From Pipra filicauda (lineage: Eukaryota; Chordata; Aves; Passeriformes; Pipridae): DNA of 64,000 bases. This document shows, piece after piece, positions 11,311-24,563 of the stretch (positions within the stretch are counted from its first letter, which is position 1; every line of letters begins with the position of its first letter). Position numbers and translations under genes: made by a program. The notes beneath the pieces were generated by a model. That model saw only the letters and a list, made by a program, of their open reading frames with translations. It did no database searches and had not been told where the DNA came from. Where the stretch lies: NCBI RefSeq assembly GCF_003945595.2, contig NW_024104084.1:1240001-1304000 (forward strand), in the 5' to 3' direction.

Positions 11311-14300
11311 CTAAACCACCATCAGCTGCCCTCTGCACACTTTCCCCGGTTTAAGCTCCATTTACTTCCTAGTTTAACCAAAACTAGTAATTTTGGGAGT
11401 GCAGAGGGGATAAATGTGGGTGCAAAACTCAGTGTATCTTCAGAGGGGTGCAGAAGACAGCACAGAGCTGCAGGCTGAGTGAAAGCCTCAGGAAGAAAAG
11501 GTAAAGCAGCACATGCCATTGCATATTTCTGGGTATTGGACGTTAATATGTTGGGAAGGAAACCATGTAATACACAGGAACTAGCACATTTCCTGCAGTT
11601 CAGGGGTTTGGGGATTCCTTTGGATTTTTTTTATTGGATTTCTCAAAAGCTGCCTAACCTTGTCTTTCCTGTAATTCAGCTCATTCTGATGGTGATTCAA
11701 TTGAAAAGGAAAAAAAAAAAATCTTTCCTCTAGCTAAAGGGGGGAATCAGCGGGTTGTATGTGTGAGTTGTCAGGAGCCACTCACATGAGCTCACGGCAA
11801 CTCACACACACCCTCCTCTTTGGTACAAACACCTAAATCTGGCAATTAACATGACAGATAAGATTAGGGTGAACTGTTGGGTAGACACAGCAGATAGCTT
11901 TCTTTTTCCTGCCATAAGTTTTGCTCTTTCCACACTTCTAGAGCTTTTATTTTCACAGTTTCAATATATTTTTCACTCTGCCTGATTTTTCACTGTGCTA
12001 GTTTTTACTCTTTTACGTCCTTCCCCCACACACTCTCTTCTCCTTTGCTCACTGCTTCTCTTAATCAGAACATGAACTCAATAGTTTTAGAGATTGATCT
12101 GAAATGTTCAAATCACGATATTTACTGCCTTTGAAATTAAGAAAAAAATATTCTCCCCACCTCCCAAGCTCGTGAGAAAGTCTGGTAGATTTTGTATCAT
12201 AACAAGCCGAAAAGCTCTTTTCCCAGTGTCATTTTGAGTGAGCGTTTGTTAGGAAAAAAAAAGGTTGACTTTCTTTTATTGTGTTCTGTGCTAACTCCAC
12301 TCAGAACTGAAATTCATGAATCCTTTTCCTCATGGTAAAAGTTGTATATGGAAAACAGATGCCAAGGGAGAGAAAATAAGATAGGCAAATGCAGAGAAAT
12401 TCCATCAGTTTCCACAAAAAAACCCTGTCCTCTCACTTCCCTTCCGAAATGAAAGATACAGCTATAGCAAAGCATCTTGCAAGGCAAACAGGTGGCCAAT
12501 GTGTTGGCTGGACCAAAAAGGAGCGTAGGAAGTGTTGCAAGCCTGGTTATAATTATTTCCTTGCTCTTTCCTGCTTACCCTGTTTCCCTTACGTATGCCT
12601 TAGCTTTCCAGCCCTCTCTCTACCTGCTCAGCCTTGCACATTTATTTGGACCTAAGATGCAGAGTGTGATAACACAATCCCACTTACCAGCACGCGGCCT
12701 CTACAAATTGCAGGAACTGCTTCATGGGGTTTTGGGTGCCCAGTTTTGTCATCTTGTGGCACTAATCTCTACCACTACTTGTTAAACTAAAGGAAAAAAA
12801 AAATTCACATTTCAGTCATCTTTTTTCCTTATCGGATTCATGCACAAATTCCAGGTTTGCATGATTACCCTGCTGAGGAAGAGACCTTTGGTGCAAAGTG
12901 ATAAGGGTTTGGCCCATATTGAGGAGAGCAAGGGAGGCAAGATAAGGTCAGGAAGGGGAACTGAGCATAAACACCATGGTTACTGTTTCTGAAGCACTAT
13001 TTGCCCAGATTAATACAATTTGTGAAATGACAATCCCTGCGGTGGCTTTGTCCCAGCAAACGTTTGCTTTTCGGATTAAGCCTCATTTGATTTTATTTTC
13101 TATTTCCTTCTCCAAGAGCCCTGTGCCCATCTCCGAATCCTGCTGACAGACTCAGGGACTCTTTGTGCTGCTTCTTCCTCACTGAAGTGGAACAGGGAGA
13201 ATTGCATTTCCTTGCTTTTCCTCCTGCTGCCCTGGAAGAGGAGAGCAGATGGAGGGGGCTGGGGACAGCCTTTTCTCATACAGATATCAGTGGTCTTTAT
13301 AGTCTTTTCTAGTTTGTGAGAATTTGAAGCAAAGACCCTTATACTTATAGATTCTCTTTTTTCCATTCATGTGTGCATACACGAATACACTACATATATA
13401 TGTATTTAAATGAAACACCTCTGTGTAAGATAACTACATAAATATAAACACATTTTAATCTCAGTCTGACAAAGTGACGCATGGGAATTTGCTCTTATAA
13501 AGCAGCGGCCCAAATTAATTATTTGAAACTCTAAAAATATTCCCTTCTCACCAGTCACTGTTCTTTTAAGATCTGACTTTCTTTCCTTCTCCCTTCCCTA
13601 GAAATACCGATTTCTAGCCTGGACACACACATTCTTGTGAAATAAATTTATCCCTCCCAACCATCCCCAGATCTTTCCTTGTGCTTCATCTTTTGGGTGT
13701 CGCAAGTGTGACATACCATTTAAGATCAGTCCTTATCCCCTTATTCCTATCTTATTCCCCTGACTAGCTAGATTCATCTTAGCTCCATCAGGCTACCTTG
13801 CTTTCAGACTGGAAGACACACAACAGTTACTAGAGAATCACAGAAGATGATGGGGAAAGAAAAAGGGGGAGTGCCACCCTAGTGAGGGTGTGCTGCGAAT
13901 CAGAGGGTAGTAGGTACATAATAAAACTTCTAATCCTTCCCCAAGAAGATCTTTTTCCTCTAGGAAGGACTTCAGGAATACTCATTCCTCTTGCCTTGGC
14001 TTTACCCACGCCCTGGAGGCTGATGCCACTTCCCTGCTGCCAGCCCTGCCTTGCAGAGGTGTCTCAGGGAGGGCATCATGCTGCTGTGCCAGCAAGGCCC
14101 CAAACCTCTGTCCCAGGAAGGCTGCTGGAAGATGGCATCCAGGGCACAGGGCTTGAAGGCAGGGAGAGAGGAGAGAGCCGGGTGGCAATTTCTGCCCCAT
14201 TAACTCCCTTCTCCCTGCAGTGAGGATTTACGTAAGAGGGGATGGCGTGTGCCCGAATAGGATGGGCAGGACATCTGGACTCCTCTGCCTCTGGAGCGGT

Positions 14301-17300
14301 ATTGTTTTGAACGATGTAACCAGGTAAATGCCTTGATAGACTAGACCAAATCGCCAAGATAGCATTACTAATTTGATTATGTCACTGTGACATTATTAAC
14401 CCACTCAACCATCCTTTAGATGCTTCGCTGCATCCTGAACTTGCGCTGCTTTTCCTTCCCAGTGACGGGCTAAGGGTTCTTTTTCCCTAATCTATTGTTC
14501 TACACGACTACTACTTTACACAATAATTTCTCATAATACTCAGCTTTCCTCAGAGCTAGCAAGCTCTCTGTTTTTTTCTTTTATATTTCTGTTTGTCTGC
14601 CTCTTTCTGTCTTTCTCTACCTGTCTAATCGTACTGTCTTCTATAACAATTGCATAAAACATTTCTTTCTTATTTTGTAACCATATACATAGGGTATGTT
14701 CTTGAAGAATAGCCCAGCTCTCTTGCACTCTTCTTTAAAGAAATAAATCTCTGAATGTATTTTACATGAAATCAGCATTGGATAAAAGGCAAATACATTA
14801 AATTTCCCACTGAAAAGTGTGCTGTCTAATCTCTGAGCTGTGGAGATATACCCTTGTCGCTCCCCTTTCTTCTGCTCTACATATTCTTTCTGTCTTTTCT
14901 CACCAATTTCACAGTATTAGGAGGCAGAGGGTACAATTCTCTCTCCTTTCTCACAGTGTAGCGGATAGCCTGGTGGAAAGGAACTTTTCTCAAGAGCAGA
15001 GCTTGAGTCCCCTTCGAGCCAAGAAAGAGACTCAGCAGAAATCTCCCATACATGGGCGATCATCTCATCCTTGTACTGTCTATGCTCTTTCAGCATGAAG
15101 CAGATGATACCCTATGAGGAAGGTCTCCCCATGTTGTGTGTAGCAAAGGGGTGGCCACTAAAGAGAAGGCTCTCAGGCAGCCTCAGTAATTTTTTGTGCC
15201 TACGTCTGCACTCTCCTCGGGTGTAAGCTGTTCTGTGCTCTGGTGCAGTTTTTGAAAGCCATAGCGTACACACAGAAGTAAGCGTCACTTGAGATGGTGA
15301 GGCTCAAATGCATTTTTAAGTCTGTGCTAAATCAGGACCTCAGAGTGTTCCTGGGAGGGGATTTCTTCTCTAAGGCGTTGTGCGGAGCTGTCTCTTCCTA
15401 TCATATGAATAACCAGGATATTGGGTTCTAAGTGCTGGAGATGCCTTCCTCTTCTAGTTGTGCCGTGGAATCATTTTACTGGGATCTTGGTTCCCCAGAC
15501 ATCTCCCTTTTGCTCTGTTTTTCTACACCACATCTATGTTTTGCAGCAGCAGTAGCAATATGTAGCAACAGCAGTAGCAGCACAGGGACTGAGGTTCCAC
15601 GTAAGGACCTAGATCCTCCCTCATTTGTGGTGAGTGGGTCACAAAGAAAACAATTCACTCCATTTGCAGTACATCCCTATGGCTCTTTGCATTGTAGTTC
15701 ATTTTTCTAGTGCCCTGCAGTATATTTTGTGTGTGTTTAAGTACAGGTTTTCTCTTGTCCATCCTGAGTTGACTCTCTGGTGACCTACTGCCCTTGTGCC
15801 CATGGGGACATGGACACACTCCCATCTGCTCAATCTCGGACACTAATTGTCATGACCCATTTCAGAAACCAATCTCTTGGAAGCTGGTGCCACTCCACTG
15901 CATCTGGTTGGGATTACGCAGGAGGTTTGAGGCAGGTTGAGGGGAGGGGGAGAGAGCAGGGCATGCTTGCACATGTGGTTGGTGGGCAGATCATGCTCCT
16001 CCTCTCTACGGACTAAGGATGATTTCACCCCACACTGCCTATAACTTTCCTGTACAGTCAAAACTCAAGCTCAAGCTGTCATTGAAAGGTGCAGAAGCTG
16101 GGTCCTCTATGGGGACACATGCTATATCCCCTCCATGGTATTATCTCCTCTGGGCAATATCAGCTCACTGAATTGATAGAAATTAACAGGACAGTAGTGG
16201 GGTAAAAAAAAAAAGTAAATAAAAAGAGGGAATAACTTTTTACAGGGCTAACAGGTTGAACCATCTCTGTGTCTTACAGGCACCAAAACTGGTTTGGGTG
16301 AGGGTGGCAGGACCCCACAGTGTCAGGCTGTTGGAGGACGGGAACTGGCCTCGTCCAGTGGTGGCAGGGAGCTGTTACACAGGTATCACTCCACTGCACA
16401 GCTGTATTCTAAAACAGAAGGGTTCAGGCATGAAAAGGAAAGCAAAGGAACAACACTGTGGCGTGGACTGCGGTGAAAAATAACACCTCAGTACACAGAG
16501 AGCTTCGCCCCTGTGCTGTTTTTTGCTTTTAAGCTTTTGGGGGCTTTATGTTTGAGGAAATGCAGCACCAAAATGAGCCCTGACTGGAACACAATGCAAA
16601 TATGAAACAATGATGACTAATATTAAAATTAATCTGGACAAAGCACTGAGAGAGTAATCCATGAGGGAATAATCTTGCATCAATTCCTTGGAGCCCCAAT
16701 GCGGCAACTTATTAGCTCTTTTATAGCTGGGGAAAAAAAAAAAAAAGAAAAGGAAAAAATCTAAGATTCCCTTAGCCAATTTGACTATGAAGTAATTTAA
16801 TAATAGTAACAATTATAAACGTAGTGGTAGGAGTAATAAAAATAACAATACTAAGGTAACTTCTAAGAAAAAAAGGGAAATAGTTTCTTTACACACTCCT
16901 TCAAACACCACTGTATGTAAAACAGTAACATTTGTACCATTGCATCTCTTTGTTCACCAGCAGCCACCAAGAAAAGTACCTACCCTCACTGACCATAAGA
17001 AAAAGAAAGGAGACACTGGAGATGTCTGTCGATCCCAGCTTTTATTTTGAATAGCTGATTTCTCAAGCATGTGCATTCTGGGCTCTGTCTCATTTGCAGA
17101 ATGCTCTGAGGGATCAGCCCTAATGCATTCAGTGACCTGGCCCATAACAATGCACGGGGGGGAATAAAGGAGACTTTATATTATTTACAAAAACGAGTGA
17201 ATCCATGTCAGGTATTGGTGAGCAGCCCAGCTGTTTCTGCAGGTGCCGCACTCTCTGCTGAGCTGCAAGGAAAGTCAGCAATGGGGTTGGATTTTTTTCC

Positions 17301-17820
17301 ATCCTTATTTCTCCCCCTCAGTGCTGACGTGCTGCAGGATGGGGCTGAATGTTACCAATTCCCCCTCCCCACACTCACTGCTGCAGTGGGCTGTGTCTGC
17401 CCAAAACCAGCTGTATGTGCCCTCCACCATGTCCATGCATGCATAAATCACACGCTCCACAGAAACATGAGACATGGGAGTGCTGATGCACACACGCTTC
17501 CTGCCACACCACAGAGCCAAGCCAGCACGGCTATGTCCAGGATGGCCATGCAGGCACAGTTTGCCTGAATGATTAACACCCCACCAAGGCACAGACACAC
17601 TTTGCTTCATGCCATCGGGTCCTCAAGCCACGAGAGATACCCACATGCTTATAGTGGGCTGTGATAGCTATACAGCTTGCCACAGCACAACAAAAATAGT
17701 ACACACTGCACCTAAGATCACTTTCGCCTGGAATTGCTTGCTGTTTCACAGTAGAGCCAAACCTCTGCACCCTGCACACGTGTGCCTCAGCCACATAACC
17801 TCTAGGTGTTCATGTAACCC
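11311..17820. other. Intron; one hairpin, otherwise unremarkable
   Basis: Contains an 11-bp inverted repeat at 11760-11808 (TGTGTGAGTTG and CAACTCACACA), an A12 run near 11710, a small ATATATGT stretch near 13393 and an A-run near 16732-16745. 14000-14220 is somewhat GC-richer. No exon, RNA gene or mobile element recognised. Confidence 0.55.
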
Positions 17821-17872
17821 GTGTGTGTGCACGCTGCTCACACAGCACACACACGTGCACACCCTGCACACT
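17821..17872. repeat. CA/TG-rich low-complexity tract
   Basis: GTGTGTGTGCACG turns into CACACAGCACACACACGTGC and further CACA words. The wider region 17400-18035 is also unusually rich in TGCA, CACA and ACGTG words. Confidence 0.85.
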
Positions 17873-18064
17873 GCTTTGCTTCCCTTCTGCTTTGGTCCAT
17901 CAGGCCCGCAACACGTCTTCACATACTTGCAGCTGCAGCACACATGGAGTTCAAACAGGTGTATCACACCCACAACCTCAACGGACAACAGGTTCATGTG
18001 CTGCACACACCCCAAAAAGAGCAGCACAAACGTGAGCACATACACCTGTGAATAAGGGAAAAAA

Positions 18065-18078
18065 GGGGGGGGGGGGGG
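18065..18078 (+). repeat. G14 homopolymer
   Basis: Fourteen consecutive G preceded by A-rich sequence and followed by AAAGCAG. Rare in vertebrate introns and prone to miscounting in assemblies. Confidence 0.9.
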
Positions 18079-18655
18079 AAAGCAGTGCACTAAGGGGAAA
18101 AAAACACTAGCACAGGCTAGATGAAGAGGCATGTGCTCTCCTCTGCTTCCTGAAGGGCTTTCATTTGAAATCTTGGAAATGTTAATAAGAGTTAACCAGG
18201 TGAGACCGTCAACAGAAGGGACAGTGGCTGTGTTGGAGGCTGCTCGAAACACCTGTCCCCTCTTACAACAAGCACTGCTCCCTGCTCCTTATTCTTCTCC
18301 ACGGGCAAGGGAGAAAGCAGATTCCGGTACAGATTTCTCGTTTAATTGCTCTATAATGCCATCTTGTGGCTTCTTCACTCATAAAGCTGGTTTTTTGTTA
18401 TATTTTCCCCAAATGAGGTGATTACCCTGTAAAGACGAGAATGGAGAGGGAAAGAAAGAAAGAGAAAAGTAAAGGGAGCAACTTAGGGGCATTTACTCAT
18501 GTGTCAGGGGCATGGATGGCTGTAGGTGGTACTATAATGTAAATTGTGATGGAACCCAGTTGAGGTTCTGAAAGCACCTGCATCCAGCACACCTAAGCAG
18601 ATTTCTTCAAAACAGTTTTCACATCACTTGGAGGACCGGGTGGTATGTTAAAAAT

Positions 18656-18704
18656 ATATTATTATTATTATTAATAATAATAATTATTATTATTATTATT
18701 ATTT
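18656..18704. repeat. (TTA)n/(TAA)n microsatellite with internal inversion
   Basis: TTA/ATT units change to TAA/AAT units in the middle (around 18672-18684) and back again, so the two outer ATT parts are complementary to the centre. All bases are A or T. Confidence 0.95.
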
Positions 18705-20793
18705 AGCAGAAGGTCAAGCTCAGATAATTCAGGTCTTTTGTGGCATGGGAGTGTAGAGGGATCCCATTTCCTAAGAAAAAGTGGTGTTTGATTTCTTTCA
18801 TTTGTGGCAGGACTGATGCTAGTGTGGGGCTTTCGAAACAGATGGAGTCAGAGAGGAACAATGCCCAGAGCACGCTGGTCACTATTGTGAAAGATGACTT
18901 GTGAAGGAATCTAGATCTGAAATGCTGGACAAGTCAGGCAACTCACACAGATTTCTTTGTTAATGCTACATACACAGCAAAGTGAGGTAAAAATATGAGT
19001 AAGGAAATGAACACGGCAAGAAATGACATCACTCAGTCATTGGTGTCAGAATCTGCTCCTCTGAGTGATGAAGCCAAACTCTGAACAGAATCTTTTGACT
19101 ATAGGTGCAAGTCTAGGGAGATTTGTGGCAGAGGTCCCCTACGTGTGACTGTGGTGTCTTGTGAATTGATGTAAAGATACCCCAGGAATACCATTCTTAA
19201 GCTGTTTCAAAAATTCACCCTTCATTTCCAAACTAAAAGCAAGAACTGAAGTCTGCTGTCTGTTGTCAAATTCAACATAAGGATACCAAAAGCAGAATAC
19301 ACTGACCAGAGCTGAGATGCTTCCTCACCCTAAGAAAACCCCACTGGTGCCATAAGTGTGCTTTAATTCTGATAACTCCTAGCAAAAACAGGAAGGTAGG
19401 ACTCCATCCTGGGTGGAAGAAGGTTCTGATACCTTTGAGACCATGTGTGCTGGCTCCCTTTATGGCTCAGTTTAACTGGTACCTGTGTTGGGATGCACTG
19501 CTAGGATCCACCACTGTCTGCACCATGGATCCAAACTGTGCCAAAGGCCCTGGTGGGCTTCTGTAAAATCAATCACTGTGGGTTTGCTAAACAGAGGTAC
19601 TCAGAACACAAAACCTTCTCCATCTTTCCTCTCCATCCCCTACCCCTGTTTCCCATTAGTTTTGACAAGTGAAGCCTCTCATAAGCAATGGGGTTTTTTA
19701 TGAGATTTGAGACGGCAATGGTAGCAGAAATCACCATGTGGAAAGTTGGCTTTATTCAAGGGGAAAGGAGTCTTGAAAGGTGATATTTGAGACAAATTAG
19801 AGGAAAAGAGTATAAAGAGAACCCTCACTCCTGAATAAGTGTCTGCTTCTTCCTTATTTAAACAAACCCCTTGATTCACCTCTGTTCATTACAGGAATAG
19901 TGGATAAAAATAGATTAATTAAGGAGAGAAGAGAAACACTGTCATCTTTAGGTCTTAAATTCAAATTAACAGGGAAGATGCAGTTCTTCATTATCCCAAC
20001 ATAAACCAAGGAGTACTGCAAAAGGAATTTCAAAGGAAAGTATCTGTATTTTTATGGCAGTAGTTGTAAACAGTTTCCATCAAGAAAGTGTTTTATTAAC
20101 AGATTGTTGCAAGAATTGTCCTATTTGACCTGCAGTGGACTCCATGCATCATCTCATTCAGTCACATCCTTTTGTGTCAGATAACCTTCATGCAAGTGTT
20201 CTGTTGCATCTAAAAACTCTTAGGGATTTGTTGCTGAATATTTTTTTGTTACTCTTTTTTTTTTTGTTTTATTTCATCTCACCTAACTTTAACCACCTAC
20301 AGTGTAAATGTTTCTGTCTCAGTTACCTTGGGCTCTTACAGCAAAGGGAAAAAATAGGTGTTTCTGGACTGTGATTCATCTGGTCTATTTTGGATGCCTC
20401 ATTAGGGTGAGATGATTCATAAGCGATGCTTAATTCTCTCGATCGAATTGAAGGGGCCTGGCTCTGTTATAGGCATCTGCATTTGTTCAGGTCACTCCCA
20501 TTCTTTGTTCTGTTTTGGAAGGCTTTTCCACATCTCCATCTCTTCTTCATTTCTAGACTAAATTTATTCACAGTCAGTCCATGCCTGTTAGTTTAAACAG
20601 AGACACTCTCCCTCAATTTGGGCAGCCAAGGAGCTCCATTGTGCTATCAGCCTTTGTCAGCTTTGGGGCAGGTCAAGAGAGAAATGTTATCAAGTGCTTG
20701 GGAGAGACAATGGCCAAGGATGGGTGTATTTCCCCGTGTGCTGCATGTCCATATAACCTCATGGAATCTTTATTGCCCAGATTAGGTCCTTTG
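18705..20793. other. Intron, nothing recognised
   Basis: Unique sequence. 20400-20480 has CATAAGCGATGCTTAATTC followed by CTCGATCGAATTG, with retained CpGs, and could be a small conserved element, but there is little to go on. Confidence 0.5.
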
Positions 20794-20834
20794 CTAAAAA
20801 AAAAAACAAAAAAACAAACAAACCAAAAAAACAC
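20794..20834 (+). repeat. A-rich CAAA-type tract
   Basis: A11 followed by CAAAAAAA and CAAA units and ACCAAAAAAACACG. Confidence 0.85.
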
Positions 20835-23800
20835 GAGGTGGGGGACATCATCTGCTGTGTCTAAATGGTGAACAAGTATGATGAAATGAAGCGTTAACCT
20901 CAGAACGTAATTTTTTTTAAGAGGTTTTTTTTTCTTCTTGGGTACAAATCTGGCTTCTCCTAGCAAACTACCTGTGAATTACCTATGAACCAGCCAAAAA
21001 GCCTACTTACCGCCTGTACCTAACCACAGGAGCAGGGAATTTGGCACTTCTCCAGTGAGAACAAACACTGAGGACAAAATCATTTATAGGGTAGCTCTAG
21101 TCAGAGCTGTCTTGGTCTCTTGTTTGCAACTGAGAGATTATACGGTGTTGAAACCAAACATAGGCTGGGAAGTAATAGGCCTTGTTATCAGCAGCAGCAG
21201 AAGAAAGGGTTTTGTTGTTGTTGGTTTGGGAGGTTTTTTAAGTGTTTTTCTCATGTAGATCTTACTATGGGATTTATTGAGAACCTGCTCAATCCTTCAA
21301 ATTAAACGCAAGATAAACCAAACCACTGTTCAAATGGAATAAAATAAAATACAACCCATGAAATTGTCCGAATATGGTTTAGTATTTCTTTTCATTCCAA
21401 ATCAGACCCAGTATCACAGCCCAGCAGACTGAAGCTGTCTGGTGCAGCCACAGTAACTGTAAATGCTCCATTGCACTGGGTTATAAATGCTCCTTTACAA
21501 GGTGGAAGATGGGGCAGTTCTCTGTGCTTTATCTAATCCTTCTCCCAGTGGTGTGCCTGCCAGCAGCAATGCTGGTTGTTAGTAAATGTGAGAGTGACTT
21601 AGTCCTCTCAGGTACATTGTCCATGGGGTCCTGGCAACGGCAATCAAACTCCTGCCTTTGCAACTGCAAACTTATCAGGCAGTAAAAAAATGCTACATTA
21701 ATTTCTGGTCATTTTTTGGAGTCAGAGGAGTGAGAGCTGTGCAGAAGCTGTTCTTGAGACATGAAGTTTCTGGACACTTCGCTCCACACTCTTCTTGCCT
21801 GCCTTAAGGTGGTTGTTCCTGGCACCTGCAGGTTTATATTTTCGTGCCCTAAACCCTACATGATGCTTGCCTTTATGGCTACTACAACATCAGCTGCCAC
21901 TGTCCGCCTTGCTGACCTCCCATGTCATCAATCCTTTCACTGAAAGGAGTCCTGCATTGTAAACTGTGCATTTCTGCACTGATATTCCAGATTTCAGTTG
22001 TGGTCCCCCCTTTCCTGCAATGAGCATAGTGAAAAGGGAGGCAATCCGTGGGTGAAACAACATGTGTAAAGCCTTTGCTGAATTTTTCCACTGTGGGATA
22101 GAAAAGGAGAGAGGAAAATGCACTTAGGTCCTGCCCTGTGTGTTGGCATCCCGCTGCATTATCAGGGAGTTTTGGACTTGGTATTAGGAGTATAGACTCA
22201 GAGTGGAGGCCTAGTTTGGTTAGTCAGCACTACCTTAGTTAGCAGGCTTGTGGAGTGAGAGAGGACAGCACATATTCCACATGGGTCTGGCTGCAGCAGC
22301 AGGCTACTGGGTACATTTTAGTTGTAGGTGCTGGTAGGATCACCAGTTAGTCTGATTAAATCCAACGGATCCCAATTTGATTCACCCAGGTGAGCAAGTA
22401 AAAGGGTTTAGCTCAATAATAAGGACATACCATCTGGCATCCTTAGCCCAGGACTCACTGTCTTTGCCAACCCAGACTTGCAGTAGGGACGTGGTAGGGC
22501 TGCTGGCTTTCCCAGATGACTCATGTCCTCAGAGAAAGCACCTCTTCAGGGGCTGATATGAATAATAAAGACATGGACCCTGCAAAGGCAGCATCCTGAG
22601 GGTGTTTTTCTTTTTTTGAGAGTCCTCTGGAAGTGCAGGATGTTCCCTTCATACCCTGAAGAGCACTGACTGCTTCACTCCCTCCTTCTTCCCTCTTAAA
22701 TTTGTTCTCCTCCCCACTTATTGCATTTAGCATCCCGTGAAGTAGCACTTCAGCACTGCCAATGAAATAAACTGCCTGCCACCTGCCTACCTATCTGCAG
22801 GTCCATTTTTTCCCTTCTCCTGGCTGTAAATATGTTGGTCAGAATCAGAGCTGGCCCCTACCATCTGCATCAGATTGTATTTCAGCATCGCCCAGGCTTG
22901 TTGCAGTGAGGGCTTCTGACTTAGGGCTGAGAAGAACAATAACTCTGAGCTCCAGAGAAAGAAGCATGAATCAGGATATTAGTTATTTCTCTGCTCTTCT
23001 GGAAACTGGGGTGTGAAGAAAGATGCCTGCTTTCTTTCAGATTAATCCCACCATCACAGTGTAAACTAAGGAGGTGAAATTTTAAAGCTCGAGATGAACC
23101 AAGGATCTGAAACTGTTGCTTGTCTGAGTGTACAAATGGTGGTAGGTGTTAAGCAGTTTCCTCAGAAAGTGTCGTCTGGCAGGGCAAACCACAAGAAAAA
23201 CAGAGTAGGGATCAAGGTGTGCTTTTTTCCACTGGAGCTTCTCTATGTGTAGGTGATTTTCCAAACCAGGAGTCCTCAGAACTTCTGCACTGCTCTAAGT
23301 CAGCATGATTTCCAAGGGCTGCCTGCCACTGAAGCAGACATCTCTGCCTGTGCTTCTCCATGGGGGACTTCACTCATTCAGTAGAGTAGCAAACAAAAAA
23401 CACTCAGGCAGGTATGGTCTGGTTAACGTGAGGAGCAGAGCAGAGGGGCACATGGATGCTTACAAGCCACACAGGGAGCACAAGATTTATTGAGCCATGC
23501 TCCCAATGAGGGATGGAGCACTAGTGAGGGATACAGGATACAGAGTTAAACAGCATTATCCTTGTATGATGCCCCAGTGACATGGTGAACTGCTTTCCTT
23601 TACAGTGGCTGAAGAACAAGTAAGCAACTGCTCTCCTGAAGGTCACTATGCCCGGGATCTGTACTCTCCTGAGCATGGGACACTGTCCTTCAGGCCTGAT
23701 TACACAGACTGAATTCCTCCTAGGCAAAAGTGGGAACATGGCCTGTTTTGTATTAGCCTAAAATATGAGAATCACTTTAGACCAGTAAGATACCACCGGA

Positions 23801-24086
23801 GACTGAGACCATAGTGCAGATACCAGTATTGGGTCAGGTTAGTTCAGTTTCCCCCTACTCCATCGTGGGGACAGCTGAGATTTTGCAGGAATATTATATT
23901 TCTGAGATGAGATGACAGGGAGTGGCCTTGTAAGAAGGCAGGGGTGAAATCTGAAGCACACAGCTGTGGGTCTGCATGCTTGCAGTCCTTAGTGCTTGTA
24001 CAAGGCACTTGTGCTTGTCTGTGGGGCCAGCTTTGCTCCTAAAGACGCACAGCTAGCAGCAGGCTGGCTAGTACTTTGCTGTGGGC
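20835..24086. other. Intron, nothing recognised
   Basis: Unique, average-composition sequence up to the pyrimidine tract. No repeat longer than a short T run (about 20912-20932) was seen. Confidence 0.6.
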
Positions 24087-24262
24087 ATTATCTCATTCTT
24101 CTCCTTATTTCCTATTTCCCTCATTGTTCCATTTCTTCTTTCCCTTATTCTTGTCTTCTTGCTTTCTCCTTTTTTCCCCCTTTCTTTCTCCTCTTTTTCT
24201 CCTCCTTCTGGTTGATTCTCCCTCTCCATTCCTTCATTCTCTTTTTTCCTCTCTTCTCTCAT
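24087..24262 (+). repeat. Polypyrimidine tract, about 175 bp
   Basis: The + strand is almost only T and C (TTCTCC, TTTCCC, CTCCTTTTT words) with few A and G. It ends about 90 bp before the 104-bp tandem duplication. Such tracts can form triplex DNA and, in RNA, bind PTB. Confidence 0.9.
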
Positions 24263-24353
24263 TTATTTGTTTAGAGAACATTTTCAAATCTATAAACCCA
24301 TTACAGCAAAGAGACTGTGTTGAGGCAGCCTCTGAGCCTGCAGATGTGGTGGG

Positions 24354-24563
24354 TCCTGGATTCCAATAACAGAACTTATTTGGAAAAAAACATTATCTAT
24401 AATGTGGAAATGGTTTGGCTTGAGGCTAAAATTTATCATCATTACCCTAATATCATCTCCTGGATTCCAATAACAGAACTTATTTGGAAAAAAACATTAT
24501 CTATAATGTGGAAATGGTTTGGCTTGAGGCTAAAATTTATCATCATTACCCTAATATCATCTC
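24354..24563. repeat. Exact tandem duplication, 104-bp unit, two copies
   Basis: The unit beginning TCCTGGATTCCAATAACAGA at 24354 starts again at 24458. Both copies include the same A7 run, TTATCTATAATGTGGAAATG and CATCATTACCCTAATATCAT. Identity ends after 24563, giving two full units plus two bases. I found no difference between copies, so the duplication is very recent, under conversion, or an assembly artefact. It shows no relation to a mobile element. Confidence 0.95.

Noticed and set aside
14000..14280. Possible CpG island or alternative promoter
   Set aside because: GC is moderately raised but CpG dinucleotides are few and no promoter motif or exon follows.
17746..18252. 168-codon minus-strand frame and overlapping plus-strand frames rich in H, C and T
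   Set aside because: Open frames in all directions are a by-product of CA/TG-rich sequence, which lacks stop codons.
20437..20455. Palindrome around CTCGATCGAATT
   Set aside because: Only an 8-bp perfect core (TCGATCGA); expected by chance.
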